This document shows, in pieces, positions 35,003 through 44,050 of a DNA stretch of 64,000 nucleotides (positions are counted from its first letter, which is position 1; every line of letters begins with the position of its first letter). The position numbers and the translations under genes are program-made. This stretch comes from Lachnospiraceae bacterium. Lineage in GTDB: Bacteria > Bacillota > Clostridia > Lachnospirales > Lachnospiraceae. The notes beneath the pieces are model-generated. The model was not told the DNA's origin, searched no databases, and saw only the letters and a program-made list of their open reading frames with translations. The DNA lies in the NCBI GenBank assembly GCA_029071325.1, contig JAIEAP010000030.1:95143-159142 (forward strand). The letters are read 5' to 3'.

Positions 35003-36055
35003 ATGGCAAAAAAAGTTTTAAAAGTCCTTGGTATTATTTTATTGATCATCGTGCTTATCCTAGCGATGCTTTTAGGATATCTGACCATCCGGGAATACCG
35101 CCCCAAAGCGGAGGAGACCGTGGAGATTTCTGAGGGATCGAAGTCCCTTAAGACCGGTGACTCCTTTACGGTACTGACCTACAACACCGGATATGCCGCC
35201 TTAAGCAGGGATGAGGATTTCTTCATGGACGGGGGCTCTAAGGTCCGCCCGGATAGCAAAGAGCTGGTGCAGCAGAACCTTGCAGGAATCGCCTCCATCC
35301 TGACAGAACAGAAAGCCGATTTTTATTTCCTGCAGGAGATTGACCGGGATTCGAAGCGTTCTTATTATATAGATGAAATGGAATACTATGAGAATACACT
35401 GGGAATGGGCGGAATGTATGCCCGCAATTTCAAATGCGATTATGTTCCTTATCCGCTTCCCACAATAGGAAAAGTAGACTCCGGTGTTGTGACCATGACA
35501 GATTATGCGGTGACATCCGCCACCCGGATCTCGCTGCCGGAATCCTTTTCGTGGCCTCTTAAAACATGCAATCTGAAGCGCTGCATGCTGGAGACCAGAA
35601 TTCCCATTGAGGGCAGCGAACGTGAACTGGTGCTGATCAACTTCCACCTGGAGGCATACGACAGCGGTGAGGGCAAGATTGCCCAGAGCAGAATGCTTGC
35701 CGAAAAGCTTCAGGAGGAATATGACAAGGGGAATTATGTGATTGCCGGCGGAGATTTCAACCAGACCTTCGAGGGGATGGACACCTATCCTCTGTTAAAT
35801 ACCGAGAACTGGGCGCCGGGGCTTATCGGAACTGATGATATTCCCGATTCCTTCTCCTTTGCAGTCTCGGACAATGTGCCGACCTGCCGCCTCTTAAATG
35901 CACCCTACAGCGGAAATTATACGGATTCCCAGGTCTATGTCCTGGACGGCTTCATCGTGTCCGACAACCTGGAAATCCGCAGCGTGACCAATATTGACAC
36001 CGATTTTACCTATACAGACCATCAGCCAGTCCGTCTGGAAGTAACTCTGAAATAA
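35003..36055 (+). CDS. Membrane-anchored endonuclease/exonuclease/phosphatase-fold protein
   Basis: 350 residues from the ATG at 35003; an upstream GTG at 34982 is less likely because AAGAAGGG fits the ATG. One N-terminal membrane segment (about 5-25) leaves the catalytic domain outside. Motifs of the EEP superfamily are present: FTVLTYNTGY near 55, DFYFLQEIDRDS near 105, AGGDFNQ near 245 and TYTDHQPVRLEV at the end. The substrate could be a phospholipid, sugar phosphate or nucleic acid. It converges with the next gene with no gap. Confidence 0.82.
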   Translation: MAKKVLKVLGIILLIIVLILAMLLGYLTIREYRPKAEETVEISEGSKSLKTGDSFTVLTYNTGYAALSRDEDFFMDGGSKVRPDSKELVQQNLAGIASILTEQKADFYFLQEIDRDSKRSYYIDEMEYYENTLGMGGMYARNFKCDYVPYPLPTIGKVDSGVVTMTDYAVTSATRISLPESFSWPLKTCNLKRCMLETRIPIEGSERELVLINFHLEAYDSGEGKIAQSRMLAEKLQEEYDKGNYVIAGGDFNQTFEGMDTYPLLNTENWAPGLIGTDDIPDSFSFAVSDNVPTCRLLNAPYSGNYTDSQVYVLDGFIVSDNLEIRSVTNIDTDFTYTDHQPVRLEVTLK

Positions 36056-37762
36056 TTATAATATACCACGGTACCGGTTCAGGCAGGCGAAGATATCCTG
36101 CCTGCGGATCTGTGCCATGGACACGGGAAGATACGATCCCTGACAGAGGGATTTTAAACCCTTCTTCTGAATCTGATCCCACAACCTGTCCACTGCGTCT
36201 TCCGCATCCATGGCTTTCACTTCCATCTGCTCTAACAGCGCCTTGAGACAGTAAGAAAGCGTAGTGGTCTGCTCAGAATCCAGAAGCTGTTCCACATACT
36301 TCAAATCTACCGTCTCATTTCCGATAGCAAAGCTGTCCCGTCCCATCTGCTTGATCTTGACCTGTTCTTTTCTTCTGTCCATTTTCCGAACCTTCAGCAT
36401 ACGCCCCTTCCGGTCAGACAATACGTCTAGTGCAATAGAAGCCTGTCCGCCGTTTTCCTGTCCTTCGTCTTCCAGCACACTGCGCACCTTACCGGTAATA
36501 TCAAAGGTGTGATAATTATCCATCTGCAGAATATGATCCGCAATATAGAAATAAGCTCCGGAGCTTCCTGCTACCAGGATCACTGACACACCCTGCTTCT
36601 CATACAGGTCTCTCGCCTGCAGCGTGAAGGGCGTGATCGGTTCCTGCTCGCCGGATACCACAGCCTGCATCAGCGCATCCCGCACCATGAAATTTGTGGC
36701 ACAGGTGTCTTCGTCAATCAACAGCGCACCGGCTCCCGCCTGCACCGCCTCCACCACATTGGCCGCCTGGGAGGTAGAGCCGCTGGCATCCTCCGTAGAG
36801 AAATCAACCGTATCCTTCCCATTGGGCAGATCATTGATAAAGGGCGAGATATTCACATGAGAGACGGCCCGTCCGTCCTCTGCCCGTATCTTCATCGCCG
36901 TATCTGACGTGATTACATACTCTCTTCCGTCCCCTGCAATATGCGGATAAATTCCCTGCTCCAACGCTTTTAGAAGGGTCGACTTGCCATGATAGCCGCC
37001 GCCTACGATCAGTGTGATTCCCTCCGAAATCCCCATTCCTGTGATCTTACCTTTATAGGGCAGTTCCAGCTCTACCTCCATGCTTTCGGGGGATTGAAAT
37101 GCCACTGCATGTTTCATAGGTTTCTGAGACACGCCACTCTCCCTCGGAAGTATGGCTCCATTCGCCACAAACGCAACCAGCTTTCTCTTCTTAAGTTCTT
37201 CCCGGATCACATGCTGATCCTCCGACAATTCTATGGTACGGCGGATTTCCTGGACATTCAGATTCTTATAAAACAGAGATTTTTTTACAATTTCCGGAAG
37301 ATACTCAAACAAAATCTTCTTCAATTCATAAGAATTGATGGTGCGCCCGTTTGCCGGAAATCCCACCTCAAATCGGACCAGCAGATTGCCGTCCTCTATC
37401 TCAAATGCGGTTCGCTCCAGAACCTCCTGACCACATCTGCTGACGCTGATCAGCCCGCTCTTGCCAGACCCCTTCGCCTGAAACATATACCCCGAAACTG
37501 CTTTCCCAAACTGCCTGGTCAGATAATCCCCCAGCGCGATCCTTCGGTAAGGAGCGCTGTAATATTCCTCCGGGAATCCCGCCTGCGCCTTTCGCACCTG
37601 TATGCTGAGCTTTGACGGCGCCGCAAAGGGATCGCCCTGTACATGATCGATATTCAACTGATATCCCGGAAACTGATAGCTTCCCCGCAAATCTTTGTAT
37701 GCAGGATAACTTTTCCTGTGAATGGCCATTAAAAGTCTGTCTAAATCCGTCGATGATTTCAT
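36056..37762 (-). CDS. Predicted ATPase of the ABC class (PF09818 type)
   Basis: 568 residues from the ATG at 37762 (GAAGGAG 7 bases upstream). YQLNIDHVQGDPFAAPSKLSIQV near 40 is typical of this family, with a Walker A LIVGGGYHGKSTLLKALEQG near 270 and a Walker B-like GALLIDEDTCATNFMVRD near 350. Its role is not established. It is divergent from the AraC-type regulator with about 110 bases between the start codons. Confidence 0.8.
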   Translation of the reverse strand: MKSSTDLDRLLMAIHRKSYPAYKDLRGSYQFPGYQLNIDHVQGDPFAAPSKLSIQVRKAQAGFPEEYYSAPYRRIALGDYLTRQFGKAVSGYMFQAKGSGKSGLISVSRCGQEVLERTAFEIEDGNLLVRFEVGFPANGRTINSYELKKILFEYLPEIVKKSLFYKNLNVQEIRRTIELSEDQHVIREELKKRKLVAFVANGAILPRESGVSQKPMKHAVAFQSPESMEVELELPYKGKITGMGISEGITLIVGGGYHGKSTLLKALEQGIYPHIAGDGREYVITSDTAMKIRAEDGRAVSHVNISPFINDLPNGKDTVDFSTEDASGSTSQAANVVEAVQAGAGALLIDEDTCATNFMVRDALMQAVVSGEQEPITPFTLQARDLYEKQGVSVILVAGSSGAYFYIADHILQMDNYHTFDITGKVRSVLEDEGQENGGQASIALDVLSDRKGRMLKVRKMDRRKEQVKIKQMGRDSFAIGNETVDLKYVEQLLDSEQTTTLSYCLKALLEQMEVKAMDAEDAVDRLWDQIQKKGLKSLCQGSYLPVSMAQIRRQDIFACLNRYRGIL

Positions 37763-37874
37763 CTGGCTGCTCCTTCTCTCATTTGCTTTTTTTCTTACTC
37801 TAGAGTATGATACCACTATAATCAGACTTACGCAAAGCTTCTATTTTATTCAATTACTGTTTTGGAGGGATTTC

Positions 37875-38708
37875 ATGGATCGTTACGAGAAAACCGGTTA
37901 TCTGCATCAGGAATTCAAGATGTTCCACCTTACGGACCGTGACCGGCAGGACTATGCCTTCCACTATCACGATTTCCACAAGCTGCTCATATTCATCCGG
38001 GGGAATGTCACCTACCATGTGGAGGGAAAATCCTATGTGCTGCAGCCCTATGATCTGGTATTCGTCCGGGCAGGAGAGGTTCACTGCCCTGTGGTGGACG
38101 CCAGCATGGATTATGAGCGTATGATCATTTATATTTCACCGGAATATGCGGCGGCTCACAGCCACGAAGTTGACTTAAGCCACTGCTTCCGTCTCGCTGC
38201 CCGGGAAAAGTCTAATGTGCTACGCATGGGCACCGTTCCGGGAAACCGTATCCTGTCAGTCATGCAGGAGCTGCATCGCACTTACCTGCAGGAGAGTTAT
38301 GCCGATGAGCTGTACCGCAACACGCTGTTTCTGGAGCTGATGATATTGCTGAACCGCTCCGCACTCCAGGGCTCCCTTCCGTTCTTAGAGGATAGTCACG
38401 CCAACGGCAAGATCTTAAGCGTCCTCTCCTATATCAATGAACATCTGACGGAGGAACTCTCCATTCAATCCCTGTGCGCTCATTTCTTCCTGAGCCGTTC
38501 TTATCTCATGCACAGCTTCAAAGATGAGACTGGGTATACCATCGGCAGCTACATTACCACCAAGCGTCTGCTGTATGCCAGAGAGCTGATCCTGACCGGC
38601 GCGCCTATCACGGAATCCTGCTTCTCCTGCGGTTTCCGCAATTATTCCACCTTTTCCCGCGCCTACAAGAAACAGTTCGGAGCGCCGCCAAGACTGCTGC
38701 GCTCCTGA
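37875..38708 (+). CDS. AraC-family transcriptional regulator with cupin N-terminus
   Basis: 277 residues from the ATG at 37875 (GGAGGG 5 bases upstream). The N-terminal cupin-like sensor shows FHYHDFHKLLIFIRGNVTYHVEGKSYVLQPYDLVFVRAGEVHC; the C-terminal 100 residues have two helix-turn-helix motifs (FFLSRSYLMHSFKDETGYTIGSYI; ESCFSCGFRNYSTFSRAYKKQFG). It probably senses a sugar or related small molecule; the target genes are not evident. Confidence 0.9.
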   Translation: MDRYEKTGYLHQEFKMFHLTDRDRQDYAFHYHDFHKLLIFIRGNVTYHVEGKSYVLQPYDLVFVRAGEVHCPVVDASMDYERMIIYISPEYAAAHSHEVDLSHCFRLAAREKSNVLRMGTVPGNRILSVMQELHRTYLQESYADELYRNTLFLELMILLNRSALQGSLPFLEDSHANGKILSVLSYINEHLTEELSIQSLCAHFFLSRSYLMHSFKDETGYTIGSYITTKRLLYARELILTGAPITESCFSCGFRNYSTFSRAYKKQFGAPPRLLRS

Positions 38709-38726
38709 GACGGCAGCAGACCGTTC

Positions 38727-39530
38727 TTAATTTCCCGCACTCTCATACACCTTTGTTCCCCATACAAATACCAGATACGCAACGGCGAAAAACACTGCCG
38801 CAAGCAGGCACTCCACTCCGATCGTACCCAGCGCGCTGACATCCGGCTTCAGAAAATAACTCGCCGGAAGGTATGCCACAAAACCAAAGGGTATGATCCA
38901 GGTAATGATAAAACGCACGCCCTTTGCATAAATCTCTGTAGGATATTTGGCGAAGTCCGCCAACTGGTATGCCGTATAAAGCACCGGACCGCTGACCTTC
39001 ATCCAGAAGGCAAACGAGGCAAACAACAGCTTGATGGCGGTATAGATCAATGCCCCCGCAAGGATGGATACCACAAACAGCAGGATATGAGAGGCATCTA
39101 CGATCACAATTCCCTTCGTCAATGACAGAACGATCAATATGGTTCCCACCAAAAGCTCTCCCAGCGCATCCGGCTGAAGATTTTCAAATATCACCTGTAA
39201 AAACAGATTCATGGGGCGCAGCATATATCGGTCAAACTTGCCGTTGACTACCAGACGCCACGCCACCAGCCAGATGTTGTCTGTAAACAGATGGTCAATG
39301 CCCCGGGGAATCTGCGCAAAACCATAGATAAATATCAGCTGATCCAGCGTCCAGTCCGCCAGCACAGGGATCTGCCGGAATACCAGATACAGGAATGCAA
39401 TTCCCGTGATCTGTGTAAAAAAGAAGCCTAACAGTCCCACGAAAAAGTCTGCCTTGGACTGCATGATCAATTTAAAAAACTGCGCGATAAACACCCGATA
39501 CAGTCTAAGATATCGTTTCAAAGTCTTCAC
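38727..39530 (-). CDS. ABC-2 type permease (DUF990-like)
   Basis: 267 residues with six membrane helices and the text VFIAQFFKLIMQSKADFFVGLLGFFFTQITGIAFLYLVFRQ typical of DUF990-type ABC-2 exporter subunits. Third gene of a three-gene export operon; it begins 3 bases after the stop of the preceding permease gene. The substrate is unknown. Confidence 0.82.
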   Translation of the reverse strand: MKTLKRYLRLYRVFIAQFFKLIMQSKADFFVGLLGFFFTQITGIAFLYLVFRQIPVLADWTLDQLIFIYGFAQIPRGIDHLFTDNIWLVAWRLVVNGKFDRYMLRPMNLFLQVIFENLQPDALGELLVGTILIVLSLTKGIVIVDASHILLFVVSILAGALIYTAIKLLFASFAFWMKVSGPVLYTAYQLADFAKYPTEIYAKGVRFIITWIIPFGFVAYLPASYFLKPDVSALGTIGVECLLAAVFFAVAYLVFVWGTKVYESAGN

Positions 39531-39533
39531 TGC

Positions 39534-40358
39534 CTAACCTCCTAACACAACAAGCCGCTTCGTAATCTGCTTCCACAGCAGTGAACCTGCGGCATACAGT
39601 AGCACAATCCACAATAGCTGCCGTCCCAGCTCCAGAGCAACACCGGAGCCGCTGTATTTTCCCAGATAGATCATGACCGGAGTGTAGATCATAGAGGAGA
39701 AGGGCAGGAACGCAAACACCTGCTGCAACACCTCCGGAAAGAAGCTGATGGGTATCAACTGTCCGCTGAGAAAGCTGAGAATCGCAGTCTTCGCCATTTT
39801 CATTCCAAACATATAGGTGGTGGCAAATGCCATCATACCGAAACAGAAGTCAAAGAGCGTGTAGATAAAAAAGCTCATACACAGGCTGACCAGATAACAC
39901 ACGATGTTCACCGGAGAGGTAACTCCCATTCCCAGCGCCGCTGACTTGTAGATTTCCAGACCGATCCACACGAACACCGCAGGCGCCACAAACCGGTAAA
40001 GCATAGTCCCAATGGCTCTGGAAATCAGACTCATCCGGTAATCAATGGGCTTGATCAGGGTCATGGATACCGCTCCTTCATAAACATCATCCGTAATATC
40101 ACCCGCCACACCTATGGTAACCACCTCTGACGTAATGTAAGTCATGAATATATACACAATCATCTCATTTCGGGTCAATCCCCCCAGCACACCGCCGGGA
40201 GCGCTGCCATAAATCGCCATCCACAGATAATAAGAGATAAACGGAGTAAACACACTGCACACCATGAACAGATAAAAGCTGCCCTTGTATGCCAGATTGC
40301 TCTTAAACATATTTTCCGCAAACGGCAAATATACTTTCCATTTCCGCCTCACCGTCAC
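39534..40358 (-). CDS. ABC-2 type permease
   Basis: 274 residues, about six membrane helices (FYLFMVCSVFTPFISYYLWM; MIVYIFMTYITSEVVTIGV; ILSFLSGQLIPISFFPEVL). Paired with the similar-sized permease downstream; the two probably form a heterodimeric pore. Its start overlaps the stop of the ATPase gene by 4 bp. Confidence 0.82.
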   Translation of the reverse strand: MTVRRKWKVYLPFAENMFKSNLAYKGSFYLFMVCSVFTPFISYYLWMAIYGSAPGGVLGGLTRNEMIVYIFMTYITSEVVTIGVAGDITDDVYEGAVSMTLIKPIDYRMSLISRAIGTMLYRFVAPAVFVWIGLEIYKSAALGMGVTSPVNIVCYLVSLCMSFFIYTLFDFCFGMMAFATTYMFGMKMAKTAILSFLSGQLIPISFFPEVLQQVFAFLPFSSMIYTPVMIYLGKYSGSGVALELGRQLLWIVLLYAAGSLLWKQITKRLVVLGG

Positions 40359-41368
40359 ACCTCCTGTCCGCAGTAGATCGCTTTCACGATCTCTGCCAGT
40401 TCTGTCTCAAGAATCTTGATATCCTTCACCTGGGTGTGCTGCATCATCTGTCCGATCACCTCCGACACCTGCATACGGTTCTTGTCAAAAGACACCGTAA
40501 CCGTACTGTTTTCCCCGTCCGCCTGAATCTCGTAGCTGTCAGATTCCACGCCCAGGTATTCATGCAGCGGAATCTCCCTGGCCCTGGCCACATCCGCAAC
40601 CTCCAGCACCACCTTGCGGGTGGTTCCGTACTGCTCCTTCAACTCCTCCAGGGAACCGTCATAGATCAGGCTGCCCTTATCAATAATCAATATCCTGCTG
40701 CACAATTCTTCAATATCACCGATGTCATGGGTGGTCAGCACCACCGTAGTGCTGTATTTCTCATTGATTTCCCGTATTGCCGCCCGGATGTTATCCTTCA
40801 CCACCAGATCCAGCCCGATGGTGGGCTCATCCAGATACAATACCGGAGGATTATGTAAAAGCGCCGCCGCCAGATCGGCGCGCATGCGCTGCCCTAAGGA
40901 CAGGTTCCGCACCGGCTGGCTGAAGAATTCCTCCAATCCCAGTACGCGGTTCAAAAACTCCATCTGCTGCCGGTATTCCTCATCCCCCACATTGTAGATT
41001 TCCTTTAAGATGGTAAAGGATTCGCTGAGGGGAAGATCCCACCATAGCTGTGTCCGCTGTCCGAACACCACCCCGATATTCTGCGCGTTCTTCTTGCGGT
41101 CCCTGCCGGGATTGACGCCGTTTACCAGACAAGTTCCCCTGGTGGGCGTCAAAATACCGGTCATCATCTTGATGGTGGTAGACTTCCCCGCGCCGTTGCT
41201 GCCGATATAGCCCACGATCTCCCCTTTGTTAATGTGGAAGGAAATATCCTGCACCGCCATCTTGTGCACCTTTTCCCGGGAAAACAATCCCCGGATGGCG
41301 CCCCTCAGACCGGGATACTTCTTCGCAGAAACAAACTCCTTTGATACATTGGTTACTTCAATCATTTT
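40355..41368 (-). CDS. ABC transporter ATP-binding protein
   Basis: 337 residues from the ATG at 41368 (GGAGG 8 bases upstream). Walker A VGYIGSNGAGKSTTIKMMTG, signature RNLSLGQRMRADLAAALLHNPPVLYLDEPTIGLDLVV and switch histidine TVVLTTHDIGDIEEL are intact. The C-terminal 100 residues form an extra domain seen in ABC-2 exporters of this type. First gene of the export operon. Confidence 0.9.
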   Translation of the reverse strand, partial: KMIEVTNVSKEFVSAKKYPGLRGAIRGLFSREKVHKMAVQDISFHINKGEIVGYIGSNGAGKSTTIKMMTGILTPTRGTCLVNGVNPGRDRKKNAQNIGVVFGQRTQLWWDLPLSESFTILKEIYNVGDEEYRQQMEFLNRVLGLEEFFSQPVRNLSLGQRMRADLAAALLHNPPVLYLDEPTIGLDLVVKDNIRAAIREINEKYSTTVVLTTHDIGDIEELCSRILIIDKGSLIYDGSLEELKEQYGTTRKVVLEVADVARAREIPLHEYLGVESDSYEIQADGENSTVTVSFDKNRMQVSEVIGQMMQHTQVKDIKILETELAEIVKAIYCGQEV

Positions 41369-41443
41369 CAAGCCTCCATTCACTTATTATCATATCTCAG
41401 CAAACCTGACATCTGTATGTCATATATATTTCAGTATTTTTAT

Positions 41444-41475
41444 AAAATAAAAAGCCGGGAGCAAATGCTCCCGGC
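41444..41475 (-). terminator. Terminator of the ECF sigma/small ORF transcript
   Basis: A perfect 9-bp stem GCCGGGAGC/GCTCCCGGC with a four-base loop is followed on the minus strand by TTTTTATTTT. It begins five bases after the stop of the 47-residue ORF. Confidence 0.88.
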
Positions 41476-41480
41476 AAAAA

Positions 41481-41624
41481 TCACAATGTTAAAAATCCAC
41501 AGTCCAAAATAACATTTCTCATGTGCGCACAAGCGCATCTATCATTCCGACCGCGTTTCATACTATCCCAGGAGTTATAAGCCCATATATGATTCGTATT
41601 TCTTCTATGTGTTGTGTTATACAT
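41481..41624 (-). CDS. Possible 47-residue peptide after the ECF sigma gene
   Basis: ATG at 41622-41624 with AAAGGAGA about 9 bases upstream; stop TGA at 41481-41483, five bases before a strong terminator. The peptide is basic and ends with three cysteines (DRCACAH and LDCGFLTL). It lies 91 bases downstream of the ECF sigma gene on the same strand. No family is recognised. The ribosome site and terminator argue that it is real, but the ORF is short. The rest of the 41369-41714 gap holds the terminator and no other feature I can support. Confidence 0.45.
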   Translation of the reverse strand: MYNTTHRRNTNHIWAYNSWDSMKRGRNDRCACAHMRNVILDCGFLTL

Positions 41625-41714
41625 GTCTCATCTCTCCTTTCGTCTATAGTGTTTCTCATTCTTGCACATTTGCTAAGATTTGTCAAGCAGTCTTTTTCTT
41701 TTTTATTTCCGCCT

Positions 41715-42257
41715 TTATTCCTCACTCCACAGCAGTTCCTCCAGCTTCTTCCTGCCGCGGTACAGCCGCACTTCCACGGTTTTTGGGGAAATCTGCAGCA
41801 GCCATGCAATCTCCCGGTTGCTGTATTCCTGATAATATTTTAATTCTAATGTGACCCGCAAAACTTCCGGCAGCGTCTCCAATACCTCAATGACCTGCCG
41901 GGACAGTTCCCGCTGTTCCACCACCTGTTCTATCCGGCTGCGGTCATCTGGCTGATATAGCCTCAGCGTGTCCATATCTGTCTCTGCCAGGTGCTGTTCC
42001 TTCCTCCACATATCGATTGCACGGTTTTTTGTGATGGTGACACACAGCGCCTCCATTTTCTCCTCGGAAAGCCCAGCATAACGTTCAAAACGCTTTGCAA
42101 GTCTTAAGAATGCTTCATGAACTGCATCCTCTGACTGTTCATGGCCATGGAGTATCTTTTTTGCCACGCAGTACATTTTCTTGTAATTTCGCTTATAGAT
42201 CCGCTCAAAAAGCACCTTGTCTGCTTCCGAATCCACGAATGCCAGATATATGATCAT
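41715..42257 (-). CDS. ECF-type RNA polymerase sigma factor
   Basis: 180 residues: region 2 near 15-75 (SEDAVHEAFLRLAKRFERYAG) and region 4 near 125-175 (LPEVLRVTLELKYYQEYSNREIAWLLQISPKTVEVRLYRGRKKL). It follows the Asp-box membrane protein gene by 26 bp, so here the presumed anti-sigma gene comes first, the reverse of the other ECF pairs in this window. Related to the sigma factors at 6968 and 8530 but clearly distinct. Confidence 0.87.
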   Translation of the reverse strand: MIIYLAFVDSEADKVLFERIYKRNYKKMYCVAKKILHGHEQSEDAVHEAFLRLAKRFERYAGLSEEKMEALCVTITKNRAIDMWRKEQHLAETDMDTLRLYQPDDRSRIEQVVEQRELSRQVIEVLETLPEVLRVTLELKYYQEYSNREIAWLLQISPKTVEVRLYRGRKKLEELLWSEE

Positions 42258-42283
42258 CCTATCTTCCTCTCTTTTGTCCTAAA

Positions 42284-43738
42284 CTAATTGGCTGCTTCTG
42301 CAACCTGTATTGTCTGAATCTCCGGTTCTCCCTGCGCATTCATACTGACATAGATATCCATCAGAAGCCTGCCACTCTCTTTTCGGAATGCACAGACCTC
42401 CCCATAAGCGTACTCCGGCAGATTTAACTCAATCTCTTCTTTTGTCCAATGCGCTCCTCCGTCTATGGTCCGGTAAACGACCGGCTCCGGCTGCGTCCGG
42501 TATCGATAGCTGATATATCCACGCTCCCGATCCTCGAAATAACAGCAGCGGATATAATCTGTATCCGGCGCGTCAAGGTCTGTCAAAAGCGTAAGATTAT
42601 TTTCCTTCAAGGAATATATATATGTCTTTTTCTGCCCTGTGCCTACATTTGCCCCTGCTCCTAGGATGATGCATGCATTTCCCTCTCCCAGATCATGATG
42701 CCATATCTCAACCGCATCATCCGGGCGTTCCGGCAGATTCTCATAACGCATATCCCACTGTTTCCAGGTCACTCCACAGTCTTCGGATCTTGCGTAAAAG
42801 CACTGCCCATCATTTTCCTGATCCACATAAGAAATTGCAATTACATCGTCTTTCACAGAAGCATAACAGAGATCTTCCTTCAAGCCCCCATATCGATATG
42901 TGTGTAATGTCCGTTCTGTCCGGTACTCTGCCTGACCGCCAAAGCGGAAATTGCCGTCCTCCTGTAGAAAATATTCTATAGACAGGACCGTGCCATCCTC
43001 TGCTGCTTTTGTCTGCAGCATAACAATATCCTGTTTCCCATCCTCATTACAATCCTCTGAGAATACATACCAATGCCCACGATCAAAATCCCACTCCGTA
43101 TGAGCCGTCCGGAAGCTGCCGCAATATTGACCCGTAATCGTATCCCAAATCTCAAAATACGATCGCTCCGCTTTCTGAAAGTGAATGATCTGCCGGAATC
43201 CTGCATTTTCTATCCATAGCTGCTCACCTATGACGGTGTATCTATCTGTCTGCAGACTGCCGATGCTTTCCCCCGCAGCGATTTCCTCATGCAATATTTC
43301 CGTATCATCTTCCACATGCTGCTCCGGCTCACGCTCTGTCGACTGTCCATCTTCTGCTTCCGGCACATCACCCTTCTCTGTCTCCGTAGTAATGTCCAGC
43401 CCCGAATCAGATCTGCCATGAGAATCTATGTAGGATTCCACCCACTGGATCAACTCCTGGGCTGCCTGTACTACTCCCTGGAAATTCGCGGCAAGCAGAA
43501 GAATAGCCACGACCGCGGCTATTGACGCAGCTGCTTTTTGGATACTCCGAAATTTTCTTCTGTACTCTGCCTTCCTCGCCAGTTCTTCCAGTTCCTGCTC
43601 TGTGCGATTTGGCCATTGCTCCTGTTCCAACCACTCCGCATCCTGCTCCAGCAATGCCAGCTCCGCCTCCTGCGCCTGGCAGATAAGTTTTTTCATTCTC
43701 TCTTCTAATTTGGGGTCTGTCAATCTCTTTTTGTCCAT
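42284..43738 (-). CDS. Membrane protein with Asp-box (BNR) repeats, probable anti-sigma factor
   Basis: 484 residues from the ATG at 43738 (GAGAGG upstream; an ATG at 43753 is possible). The N-terminal 85 residues are acidic and helical, followed by one membrane segment near 86-105 (SIAAVVAILLLAANFQGVV), an acidic linker, and a large outside domain with two sialidase-type Asp-boxes, SEDCGVTW (about 325) and TIDGGAHW (about 430). Beta-propeller outside and helical domain inside suit a transmembrane anti-sigma sensor. The sigma partner is immediately downstream. Confidence 0.7.
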   Translation of the reverse strand: MDKKRLTDPKLEERMKKLICQAQEAELALLEQDAEWLEQEQWPNRTEQELEELARKAEYRRKFRSIQKAAASIAAVVAILLLAANFQGVVQAAQELIQWVESYIDSHGRSDSGLDITTETEKGDVPEAEDGQSTEREPEQHVEDDTEILHEEIAAGESIGSLQTDRYTVIGEQLWIENAGFRQIIHFQKAERSYFEIWDTITGQYCGSFRTAHTEWDFDRGHWYVFSEDCNEDGKQDIVMLQTKAAEDGTVLSIEYFLQEDGNFRFGGQAEYRTERTLHTYRYGGLKEDLCYASVKDDVIAISYVDQENDGQCFYARSEDCGVTWKQWDMRYENLPERPDDAVEIWHHDLGEGNACIILGAGANVGTGQKKTYIYSLKENNLTLLTDLDAPDTDYIRCCYFEDRERGYISYRYRTQPEPVVYRTIDGGAHWTKEEIELNLPEYAYGEVCAFRKESGRLLMDIYVSMNAQGEPEIQTIQVAEAAN

Positions 43739-43822
43739 ATCCGTCCTCTCCATCTTCTTTCATCATAGCATAATTTTTTACCCTTCTATGATGGAAACGA
43801 AGCAGGCGCTATTTTCCCTACA

Positions 43823-43843
43823 AAAAAAAGACGCCGCGCGTCA
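43823..43843 (-). terminator. Terminator after the YolD-like gene
   Basis: GACGC/GCGTC stem with a three-base loop followed by T8 on the minus strand; it overlaps the stop codon. Confidence 0.6.
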
Positions 43844-44032
43844 GTTTTGTTCATACTTTCTGGCTGCCGCGCGCGCCGTCTCTTCTATGGCTTCTTCATA
43901 CCCGGTCAGCGCCGCAAACGGAGAAAACTGCGCTGCCCGGTCATATAACGGCATCTGCGGATGCCTGGTGGAGATATGATGTGGGAGATGGATGATATCA
44001 TCATATCGGTGATCATTATTTTCTTTGTGCAT
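43841..44032 (-). CDS. YolD-like small protein accompanying a Y-family polymerase
   Basis: 63 residues with [40 protein letters not shown], a pattern seen in small proteins that accompany UvrX/DinB-like polymerases in Clostridia and that resemble YolD. GGGAGG lies 7 bases upstream. It begins 18 bases after the polymerase stop, so the two are co-transcribed. Its function is unproven; a polymerase accessory role is inferred from the constant pairing. Confidence 0.75.
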   Translation of the reverse strand: MHKENNDHRYDDIIHLPHHISTRHPQMPLYDRAAQFSPFAALTGYEEAIEETARAAARKYEQN

Positions 44033-44050
44033 TCCATTCCTCCCTTTCCC

